Source of the DNA: Tannerella sp.
GTDB taxonomy: Bacteria; Bacteroidota; Bacteroidia; Bacteroidales; Tannerellaceae
Assembly: GCA_031276175.1 (NCBI GenBank)
Contig: JAISNP010000133.1
Span: 1-33,751, forward strand
Direction: 5' to 3'
Length of the DNA stretch: 33,751 nt
Shown: positions 1 through 6,149 of the stretch, in pieces
Layout: every line of letters starts with the position of its first letter
Position numbering within the stretch: position 1 is the stretch's first letter
Notes under the pieces: generated by a model
Databases searched by the model: none
Told to the model about the DNA's origin: nothing
Seen by the model: only the letters and a program-made list of their open reading frames with translations
Program-made: the position numbers and the translations under genes

Positions 1-1
1 T

Positions 2-556
2 AAACAGAAAGGCAATGTAGTGACCCACGGATTGAGTGGGCAGATAGGCGGGATGCTGGTATTCCGTCAGAGGGCCGGCCGGACGATTGTATCGAAGATG
101 CCGGAGATGGGTAAGGAAGCGACGGAAGCGCAGTTGGCGAACCGTCGTAAATTCCAGCGTGCAACGCTGTACAGCACGGGCGTCATGTCCGATCCAAAGC
201 TTGCCGAAGCTTACGCTTCAAAGGCCAAACCGGGACAGAGCGCGCGCAACGTGGCGGTAGCCGACTTTTTCCATGCGCCGGATATAGAAACGATCGACGT
301 GACGGATTACCGCGGTCTTCCGGGCGACGTGATTCGCATCGAAGTCACGGACGATTTCATGGTTAAGGAAGTGAAGGTCGAGATATACCGTTCGGACGGC
401 GCGCTGGTGGAAGAAGGCTACGCCGTGCAGGAACCGGTCGGCTACGAGTGGAAATATGTGGCCAAGGTAGAAAATCTTACGCAGGAAGGCGAGCGGATCG
501 AAGTCTTTGCCTCCGACCTGCCGGGAAACATCTCGGAGAAGACAAAGGAACTGTAA
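2..556 (+). CDS. Uncharacterised Bacteroidota protein with Ig-like C-terminal half (5' end missing)
   Basis: The reading frame is open to the left edge of the window, so the true start lies outside. The visible codons before the GTG at 20 read K-Q-K-G-N-V-V-T-H-G, which resembles the usual N-terminus of this Bacteroidota family (a short M-A-x-x-K-G-N start followed by a G-x-S-G-x-I/V-G-G segment). The N-terminal third is glycine-rich and then basic (R-Q-R-A-G-R-T-I-V). The middle has the pattern A-N-R-R-K-F-Q-R-A. The C-terminal half alternates hydrophobic and polar residues (V-K-V-E-I-Y-R-S-D-G, then A-S-D-L-P-G-N), which suggests a beta-sandwich or Ig-like domain. I know this family only as hypothetical proteins and assign no function. 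A good intrinsic terminator follows the stop. Confidence 0.75.
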   Translation, partial: KQKGNVVTHGLSGQIGGMLVFRQRAGRTIVSKMPEMGKEATEAQLANRRKFQRATLYSTGVMSDPKLAEAYASKAKPGQSARNVAVADFFHAPDIETIDVTDYRGLPGDVIRIEVTDDFMVKEVKVEIYRSDGALVEEGYAVQEPVGYEWKYVAKVENLTQEGERIEVFASDLPGNISEKTKEL

Positions 557-579
557 GTCCTCTCTTTGTGCATATAATT

Positions 580-622
580 CCTCCGCGTATCCGTACAGAC
601 GGGATATGCGGAGGTTTTTTAT
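580..622 (+). terminator. Intrinsic terminator after the first gene
   Basis: The arm CCTCCGC(g)TATCC pairs with GGATA(t)GCGGAGG across a short loop and is followed directly by six T residues (615-620). It lies about 25 bp past the stop codon at 556 and ends that transcript. Confidence 0.85.
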
Positions 623-716
623 TGCGTTAAAATAAGGCAACAAGTCTGATGAAACATAAATCGTGTGCGTTTTGTTTACGTTTTCTTCACTAAAAATGCC
701 CGGTTCGAGGGATACG

Positions 717-766
717 GGATTCGTATAGGATCCTCGAAGGATGTGTATAGGATTCGTATAGGATCC
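717..766. repeat. Two 17-bp direct repeats plus a third partial copy
   Basis: GGATTCGTATAGGATCC occurs at 717-733 and again at 750-766. The core GTATAGGAT occurs a third time at about 744-752. The copies sit in a non-coding spacer between a plus-strand terminator and the 3' end of a minus-strand gene. An 89-codon open frame covers the area but has no sign of being a gene. Confidence 0.8.
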
Positions 767-838
767 CTTTGGCTGTATTTTAAGATGAGTTATGATACGG
801 TAATTAATTTTATCCTGCGTTTGCTGTTCCCGCCGTTC

Positions 839-944
839 GGACGGGATTCTATCCCGTCTCCTTTATCCGTAAGATTCCATCTCACATATATTATATTACG
901 GATGGAATCCGCAGTGATAGACAGAACGGGATAGAATCCCGTCC
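839..944. repeat. 106-bp nested palindrome (MITE- or REP-like element)
   Basis: A 19-bp sequence at 839-857 is repeated in exact inverted form at 926-944. The arm itself contains the palindrome ACGGGAT-TCT-ATCCCGT. Inside lies a second inverted pair, GATTCCATC (873-881) with GATGGAATC (901-909), flanked by CCGTAA and TTACGG. As RNA or single-stranded DNA the whole segment would fold into a long hairpin. No transposase is nearby and no clear target-site duplication is visible, so its mobile nature is inferred only from its shape. Confidence 0.75.
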
Positions 945-1029
945 AAACATCAATTTAAACACAGAGGAAAACCTCATTTCCACCTGATTGAAATAACAGA
1001 ACAACCGCAGCAGGGATATACAGGCAGGA

Positions 1030-2331
1030 TTATTCCATCAGGTCGTCGAGTATCTCCGTATGGTCGGCAGGCTGTTCTTCGAGTTTTTGGAAAAAGTTTT
1101 TTACAAAGAGCGTTCTCTTTTCATTGAACGGCTCGTCTTTGGAGCGGAAGCTGTTGTATATCGTATGAACATAGTCGAGATGCAGTTCGTCGAACAGTAT
1201 CTGCTTCAGTATGGGAATCTGTGCGATGTCGACCTCGTAAAAGAAACTCAGCTTGTCCATTCCCAGATACTTCAAGTCGTCGGGAGAGAGGTTCAGACGG
1301 TCGTACAGGACACGTCCTTCGGGCACGTTGTGGCTGAGTAGCGGCAGGAGCGTGAGCACAAGCAGGTTGTCGCCGTCTATCGTGAAAGCGAAATAGCCGA
1401 TCGTCTTCTCTCCCGAATCGCAGGGCGCAATGCAGGCAATCATCTGCATCCCGTTGGGACTGCGTACTATGCGCTGCGCCATCATGAGCGAGATGACGAA
1501 AAACTCGTTTCGCATGATGGGGTAGAACGTGTCGATGCGTTCCTTGAAGCGGTGAATGGCGTGCGACTGTATGTAGATATTCAGTTGCCTGTCGTGCGTG
1601 ATGCCCGGTATAATCTTGCTCATGGCGATGGTGGCGCCCGTGTAGGGTATGCTCATGAACTGTCCGGTACCTACGCGGAAGGCGGTGCGTTCCTTGTTGC
1701 GATACTTGAAGCGCAGCGACTGACATTCGTGCGTCGTGATGCGCACTACCTGTTGCAGGGAGGCCTTGTTTGTCGCCTTATGCTCGCCTCCCTGTTGCCC
1801 GTAGATGCGGAAGTTAGGTTGCGAAAGCATCATCAGCGAGATTTTGATATGGCCTGCCATCGATTCCTGAACCAGCGAGAAGATGTCGTGTTTCTCAAAC
1901 ATCTCCCGCAGCCGGTTTGCCGTTTCACGCTGTGGTTCCGGCAAGGCATTCACATACGACTCTACGGAAAACATCAACTGCAACGCCTGCCCGACGGTGG
2001 CCATATCCATCCATGTGACTCCTGCTTCTTTGTTGAAATATTCGCGCTTCAGATACGTGATCAACTCTTCCTGCACGTAGCGCAGATACTGTCGCGGCAC
2101 CTTGTGTCCGGGCATGGGCATGATGCGCGGAGGCGATACGGCGATACGGAAAATATCCTGTTTCTGGCGTTTGGTGAAAGTATCGAATAGCGACCCGTCT
2201 TCGCCCATCGCCCGAAAGATGCGCCGCACCGCCGCATAACATGCATCCAAATAGGTTTTGGAGTGTTTAATCGACACGGATTGGTTCTGATGCGGCGATT
2301 GTACCTTTTTTCTTTTCTTGTTTTTAGCCAT
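1030..2331 (-). CDS. Hypothetical protein, 433 aa, basic N-terminus
   Basis: I do not recognise this family. The ATG at 2331 starts a very basic leader (M-A-K-N-K-K-R-K-K) with no signal peptide or membrane segment, so the product should be cytoplasmic and may bind nucleic acid. The middle holds H-A-I-H-R-F-K-E-R-I-D, a polar helix with clustered histidine, arginine and glutamate. The C-terminus is acidic (E-I-L-D-D-L-M-E). Codon use looks like that of its neighbours. It lies downstream of and on the same strand as tldE, 89 bp away, so it may be co-transcribed, although a hairpin separates the two genes. No clear -7 box precedes it. Confidence 0.75.
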   Translation of the reverse strand: MAKNKKRKKVQSPHQNQSVSIKHSKTYLDACYAAVRRIFRAMGEDGSLFDTFTKRQKQDIFRIAVSPPRIMPMPGHKVPRQYLRYVQEELITYLKREYFNKEAGVTWMDMATVGQALQLMFSVESYVNALPEPQRETANRLREMFEKHDIFSLVQESMAGHIKISLMMLSQPNFRIYGQQGGEHKATNKASLQQVVRITTHECQSLRFKYRNKERTAFRVGTGQFMSIPYTGATIAMSKIIPGITHDRQLNIYIQSHAIHRFKERIDTFYPIMRNEFFVISLMMAQRIVRSPNGMQMIACIAPCDSGEKTIGYFAFTIDGDNLLVLTLLPLLSHNVPEGRVLYDRLNLSPDDLKYLGMDKLSFFYEVDIAQIPILKQILFDELHLDYVHTIYNSFRSKDEPFNEKRTLFVKNFFQKLEEQPADHTEILDDLME

Positions 2332-2391
2332 AGTTCCGAAAAGTTTTTACGATGTCAAATTGATTCATACTCTCGCGCGGCGTTGTGCCGG

Positions 2392-2415
2392 GCGCGTTCG
2401 GGAAACGGAACGCGC
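2392..2415 (-). terminator. Hairpin just past the tldE stop (possible terminator or processing site)
   Basis: GCGCGTTC (2392-2399) and GAACGCGC (2408-2415) form a perfect 8-bp GC-rich stem with an 8-nt loop, starting 5 bp after the tldE stop. No T-tract follows on the minus strand, so it is not a textbook intrinsic terminator and may only stabilise the 3' end or reduce read-through. Confidence 0.4.
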
Positions 2416-2420
2416 GCTGC

Positions 2421-3740
2421 TTACAGCCCGCTGAAATCTACCGCGTCGAACAGCAGCGACGGAATCCGCCAGTTCGAACCGGGGTAGGGGTCGTTGCCCA
2501 CTTCTACGAGGTTTTGCCAAAGGGTCAGCATGTTTCCCGTGATGTTCATTTCGTTGACGGGTTGTACGGTTTTGCCGTTTTCGATCAGGAACCCTTCGAT
2601 GCCGTACGAGAAGTCGCCGGTTGTGGTGCTGCAGTTTCCTCCGTTAAAGCCCGTCACCAGAATGCCTTTGTCGAGCGAGGCAATCAGTCCGTCGAGGTCT
2701 TTGCCGCCCGGAGGCATGATCAGGATGGAAGGCGAATCGACGGTGCGCGCCGTCTCCATCTTGTTGGCGTAGTAGGTGTCGATGTAGTAGGTTTTCAGTA
2801 CTCCCGCTTCGAATACGGGCATTTGTCGTGTAGCCACGCCTTCGCTGTCGAAAAGCCGTGCGCCGGAGGCTTTGGGCAGATGCGGATTGTCGGTCAGGGT
2901 CATTTTGTCGCCCAGCGTCTTTTCGTTCAGTTTGTTGATCAGGAAAGAGTTTTTTTGCTGGATGGCCGAGCCGTACAGCGCCTGTATGACGGGCGAGAGC
3001 AGCCGCCGCGAATTGGTGAAGTCTACCAGCATGGGCAGGCGTGCGGAGGCGATTTTCTTCTGTCCCAGTTTCCGCAGCGTACGTGCCAGCGCTTTGGCGC
3101 CGATGCCTTTTTTGCACAGGGTGTCGTAGTATAGCGACGATTCGTACCAGTAGTCGGACGGGCGTGCGTCGCCGTCGCCCTTGATGCCGGCATTGCCGGA
3201 GAGCGTAAAGTAGGAATCGGACGATTCGCCTTCGAAGCCGTTGCTTGCAATCATGTAGCGGAAGTTGTCGCCGTCGCCGTACGACGATTCCGCCGATACG
3301 AGGCGTGTGTCTTTTCCTGCTATTTCGTCGCATACCTGCATGGCGAGGGCTACCTTGTCGTCGGGCGGGACGGTTTCGAACTTCGGGTCGTAGAGTTGCA
3401 GGTCGCGGCCTTCTTCTTTGTAGTAGAGCGAGGCGTCGGGGAGGGTGCGCGCCCTGTCTTCGGCAAGGAAGCGGGTGGAGTCGATGCCGTCGAGGATAAA
3501 TTTTTCCAGTTCTTTACGGTCTATCCTGTTGGTTGAGAATGCGCCGTAGCGTCCGTCGACGAAGAGGTGTATGGCGCAGGCGTTTTCCGATGCCTGCTGC
3601 AGGCGGTCTATCTTCATGTCGCGTATTTCGAACGAGGTGTTCGAACCATGATAGAGGCTGATACGGACGGCTTGGCATCCGTTTTTCAGGGCAAAATTCA
3701 TTGCCTGCTGTGCGATTTGTTTGTGTGTTTCCGAAATCAT
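2421..3740 (-). CDS. TldE/PmbA-family metalloprotease-like subunit
   Basis: This is the TldE (PmbA) half of a TldD/TldE pair. In characterised bacteria the two form a heteromeric metalloprotease that degrades unfolded peptides and trims modified peptides such as microcin B17; TldD carries the metal site and TldE does not. The 439-aa product has no HExxxH motif, as expected for TldE. The C-terminal region has family features: F-N-G-G-N-C-S-T-T-T-G-D-F-S-Y-G-I-E-G followed by L-I-E-N-G-K. The ATG at 3740 lies 1 bp past the upstream tldD stop, so the two are translated from one message. The N-terminus (M-I-S-E-T-H-K-Q-I-A) is not a signal peptide, unlike that of its partner. Confidence 0.9.
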   Translation of the reverse strand: MISETHKQIAQQAMNFALKNGCQAVRISLYHGSNTSFEIRDMKIDRLQQASENACAIHLFVDGRYGAFSTNRIDRKELEKFILDGIDSTRFLAEDRARTLPDASLYYKEEGRDLQLYDPKFETVPPDDKVALAMQVCDEIAGKDTRLVSAESSYGDGDNFRYMIASNGFEGESSDSYFTLSGNAGIKGDGDARPSDYWYESSLYYDTLCKKGIGAKALARTLRKLGQKKIASARLPMLVDFTNSRRLLSPVIQALYGSAIQQKNSFLINKLNEKTLGDKMTLTDNPHLPKASGARLFDSEGVATRQMPVFEAGVLKTYYIDTYYANKMETARTVDSPSILIMPPGGKDLDGLIASLDKGILVTGFNGGNCSTTTGDFSYGIEGFLIENGKTVQPVNEMNITGNMLTLWQNLVEVGNDPYPGSNWRIPSLLFDAVDFSGL

Positions 3741-3741
3741 A

Positions 3742-5277
3742 TTAATTTTCTCCTCCTACCGTAAGTTTGGCGACCAGCGCTGCGGGCATTCCGCATGTGA
3801 CGGGGCAGGATTGTCCGTCTTTGCCGCAGGTCCACGTGCCGTTATCCATTTTGGGGTTATTGCCGACCATCGTGATGTCGGCCAGCGCTGCGGGGCCGTT
3901 GCCGATGATGTTGACATCTTTCACGGGTTGCGTCAGTTTGCCGTTTTCGATCAGATAGCCGTTTTTGACGAAGAAGGTAAAGTCGCCTGCTCCGATCTGT
4001 ACCTGTCCGTTGGTGAAATTGGCGGCGTAGATTCCTTTTTTGACTGCGGCGATGATTTCTTCTTCGGGATATTCTCCCGCTTCCATATAGGTGGAGCGCA
4101 TACGCGGGATGGGTACTGCGCGGAACGATTCGCGGCGTCCGTTGCCGGTGGGCGCGACGCCGTAGTGTTTTGCACTGATGCGGTCGTGCATGTAGCTTGT
4201 CAGTATGCCTTCGCGCACGAGATACGTTTTTTGTCCTTCGATGCCTTCGTCGTCGATGTTCACTGCGCCGCGGTTGGAGGCGATGGTGCCGTCGTCTACG
4301 ACATTGATATTTGGGTTGCAGACCGTCCTGTTCAGTTTGTCCGAGAAGATGGAGGTGTTTTTGCGGTTGAAATCGGCTTCGAAGGCGTGTCCTATGGCTT
4401 CGTGCAGGAGTATTCCCGATCCGCCGGCGCCCATTACGACGGGCATTTCGCCGCCTTTGGGTTTTACGGCACGGAACAGGACGGCGGTTTTGTTGACGGC
4501 TTCGCGGGCTATGGTTTCGATGATTTCGTGGGTTAGAAATTCGGAGCCGGTGCGAAACGAGCGGCTGGCGAAGTTGTTTTCCGTTTTGTCGCCGTCGGTC
4601 ATGATACATTGTGCGAAGATTTGCGCCATCGGGCGATAGTCGTAGTACATCAGTCCTTCGGAGTTGCAGAAGAAGATGTGCGACGTGTTGTCGCTCAGAC
4701 CGGCCGTTACCTTGGCGACGCGCTTGTCGAGGGTGAAGATGCGGTCGTTCAGTTTTTGCAGGAAGGGCGTTTTGTTTTTGACCGATATTTCGTCCCAGGG
4801 TGTTTTTACGATATAGTAATTGTGCGTGAGGGGCAGTTCCGTCAGGTTGACGGGTGCCTTGCGGGCGCTGCTGTCGGCGATGCGGGCGGCTGTTTTTGCG
4901 GCCTTCAGCATTTCCTTGAGCGTAATGTCTTCGACATAGGCGTAGCCCGATCTGTCGCCGGAGAGTACGCGCACGCCCATTCCGAAGTCAATGTTGGACG
5001 AAGCCCTGTTTACGGCGGCGTCCTGCAGGCTGACGTTATTGAAGTGGCTGTGTTCAAAAAACAAGTCTGCATAGTCGCCGCCTTTTTCGAGTGCGGCCGA
5101 GAGCGTTTTTTGCAAATCGCGCTCGCTTACGTTGAAATGGTTCAACGCAAAACGTATGGCGGCCGAACTGCCGCCGGAAGTTTCGGCGTCGCAACTTCCC
5201 AGAAAAGAAGGCATTGTAAGCGAACTTACCATGGCCATTCCTCCCGTTTTAATAAATTCGCGTCGGTTGAATTGCAT
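3742..5277 (-). CDS. TldD-family metalloprotease with Tat-like leader
   Basis: The 511-aa product carries the TldD metal-binding motif H-E-A-I-G-H (H292, E293, H297), followed by the acidic A-F-E-A-D. The C-terminal half repeats the family signature G-D-F-T-F-F-V-K-N-G-Y-L-I-E-N-G-K. The N-terminus begins M-Q-F-N-R-R-E-F-I-K-T-G-G, a twin-arginine-type motif, and a hydrophobic stretch leads to L-G-S-C at C29, which also fits a lipobox. That predicts export and perhaps lipid anchoring, whereas studied TldD proteins are cytoplasmic. The ATG at 5277 has its own promoter (5308-5338) inside the end of the upstream minisatellite element. tldE follows after 1 bp. Confidence 0.92.
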   Translation of the reverse strand: MQFNRREFIKTGGMAMVSSLTMPSFLGSCDAETSGGSSAAIRFALNHFNVSERDLQKTLSAALEKGGDYADLFFEHSHFNNVSLQDAAVNRASSNIDFGMGVRVLSGDRSGYAYVEDITLKEMLKAAKTAARIADSSARKAPVNLTELPLTHNYYIVKTPWDEISVKNKTPFLQKLNDRIFTLDKRVAKVTAGLSDNTSHIFFCNSEGLMYYDYRPMAQIFAQCIMTDGDKTENNFASRSFRTGSEFLTHEIIETIAREAVNKTAVLFRAVKPKGGEMPVVMGAGGSGILLHEAIGHAFEADFNRKNTSIFSDKLNRTVCNPNINVVDDGTIASNRGAVNIDDEGIEGQKTYLVREGILTSYMHDRISAKHYGVAPTGNGRRESFRAVPIPRMRSTYMEAGEYPEEEIIAAVKKGIYAANFTNGQVQIGAGDFTFFVKNGYLIENGKLTQPVKDVNIIGNGPAALADITMVGNNPKMDNGTWTCGKDGQSCPVTCGMPAALVAKLTVGGEN

Positions 5278-5283
5278 AGCGTT

Positions 5284-5622
5284 TTAATTAATGAATTTGT
5301 CATGCGGCAAATGTACATAAAATAATTCGATTGGGAAAATGGGGGAGTGAAGGGGCGTATTTCGGATTGTCGCGTCTTTTGCGGAGTTTTCGCTGTCTTC
5401 CGCGAGAGTCTCGCTGTCCTTCGCGAGGGTCTCGCTGTCTTCCGCGAGAGTTTCGCTGTCCTTCGCGAGAGTCTCGTTGTCCTTCGCGAGAGTCTCGCTG
5501 TCCTTCGCGAGGGTCTCGCTGTCTTCCGCGAGAGTTTCGCTGTCCTTCGCGAGGGTTTCGCTGTCCTTCGCGAGGGTCTCGCTGTCTGTCGCGCGGGGCT
5601 TGTTGTCTGTTGCGCGGGTCAT
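5284..5622 (-). CDS. Possible heptad-repeat ORF, 112 aa (doubtful gene)
   Basis: An ATG at 5622 overlaps the TGA of the preceding upxY-like gene (shared ATGA), the classic arrangement for translational coupling, and the frame runs through the whole minisatellite to a stop at 5284. The product would be highly charged: a short lead, 11 heptads of the D-S-E-T-L-A-K type, then a tail (D-A-T-I-R-N-T onward) that looks like translated non-coding DNA. It ends 6 bp before the tldD ATG and contains the tldD promoter. I lean towards a repeat that happens to be open, but the ATGA overlap keeps a real small protein possible. Confidence 0.3.
   Translation of the reverse strand: MTRATDNKPRATDSETLAKDSETLAKDSETLAEDSETLAKDSETLAKDNETLAKDSETLAEDSETLAKDSETLAEDSENSAKDATIRNTPLHSPIFPIELFYVHLPHDKFIN
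5308..5338 (-). promoter_or_regulatory. Predicted Bacteroidota promoter for tldD-tldE
   Basis: On the minus strand a -33 box TTTC (5338-5335) is followed after exactly 19 bp by TACATTTG (5315-5308). This matches the Bacteroidota consensus TTTG-N19-TAnnTTTG in spacing and in all but one base. Transcription would start near 5302, about 25 nt before the tldD ATG. The -33 box lies at the end of the segment shared with the second minisatellite locus. Confidence 0.7.
5358..5418 (-). repeat. Conserved tail of minisatellite element, copy 1
   Basis: These 61 bp, read on the minus strand, match 24767-24827 on the plus strand at 49 of 61 positions without gaps (counted by eye). In the heptad frame they encode D-S-E-T-L-A-E, D-S-E-N-S-A-K, D-A-T-I and then GAAATA. 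Similarity continues with a 1-2 bp gap (CCCCTT, CAC, CATTTT) up to the tldD -33 box. Confidence 0.8.
5377..5607 (-). repeat. 21-bp minisatellite, 11 units (heptad type D-S-E-T-L-A-K)
   Basis: Eleven consecutive 21-bp units run from 5607 down to 5377. Nine are near-identical (consensus GACAGCGAGACYCTCGCGRA plus one base) and the two end units are degenerate. On the minus strand they encode D-S-E-T-L-A-K or -E, with one D-N-E variant. Each unit carries the palindrome TCGCGA. Because the unit length is a multiple of three and lacks stops, several frames on both strands stay open, so an open frame alone is not evidence of translation. The array fills the gap between the upxY-like gene and tldD. 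Confidence 0.92.
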
Positions 5623-6149
5623 TTTATTTTATTCAGGGAGACTACGTTTTGGAGGTTTACGCTGACGGTGGCGCCGAGCGGTTCGATGTAGAGGAGGAGG
5701 TATTTTTTGTTTATTTTCCGGATTTTGCCCGATACGTGCTTCATCAGTCCGCAGAGTATTTCTACTTCTTCGCCTTCGCACAGGGGGTGTTCGGCGGCAT
5801 GTCTGAGGAAGATGCGGATGGCGTCTATTTCTTTTTGGCTTACGATGGCCGGTCTGCCGTTATAGTATACGATTCTGGAGATGCCGTAAATCCAAAGCAG
5901 GGTGCGCAGGAGGTTTTCGCGGCATTTGACGAAGATGTAGGAGGGGAAGAGCGGTTTGTCAATCATTTTGACGCGGTCGGACCATACGCGTGGCGTTCGG
6001 TGGAGCGGCAGGTAGTTTTCGATATTTTGCTCGTCGAGATGTGCTTTTACTTTTTTCTCCATATGCGACGAGGTGTACAGTACGTACCAGTTTACCACGT
6101 TTCTGTGTCGGGTTACTGTTGTTGGCGGTGTATTATTTTCATTTTTCAT
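5619..6149 (-). CDS. UpxY-type NusG-like transcription antiterminator
   Basis: This 176-aa protein has the NusG architecture. An N-terminal NGN domain (about residues 20-115) opens with N-W-Y-V-L-Y-T-S-S-H-M-E-K-K-V and contains the family motif L-F-P-S-Y-I-F-V-K. A short KOW-like domain follows (E-G-E-E-V-E-I-L-C-G-L-M, then S-G-K-I-R-K-I). UpxY proteins are specialised NusG paralogues of Bacteroidota that bind RNA polymerase and allow read-through into long operons, classically capsule loci where they are the first gene. Here it is the last clear gene of the ftsK run, overlapping the glycoside hydrolase gene by 11 bp, with no polysaccharide genes in view. Its stop overlaps the start of the heptad-repeat frame. 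Confidence 0.88.
   Translation of the reverse strand: MKNENNTPPTTVTRHRNVVNWYVLYTSSHMEKKVKAHLDEQNIENYLPLHRTPRVWSDRVKMIDKPLFPSYIFVKCRENLLRTLLWIYGISRIVYYNGRPAIVSQKEIDAIRIFLRHAAEHPLCEGEEVEILCGLMKHVSGKIRKINKKYLLLYIEPLGATVSVNLQNVVSLNKIK

Noticed and set aside
665-934. Open frame of 89 codons on the plus strand in the first spacer
   Set aside because: It runs through direct repeats and half of the palindrome, has no promoter or start context, and its product has no recognisable features.
5377-5607. CRISPR array
   Set aside because: Units are 21 bp and contiguous with no unique spacers, and no cas genes are present.
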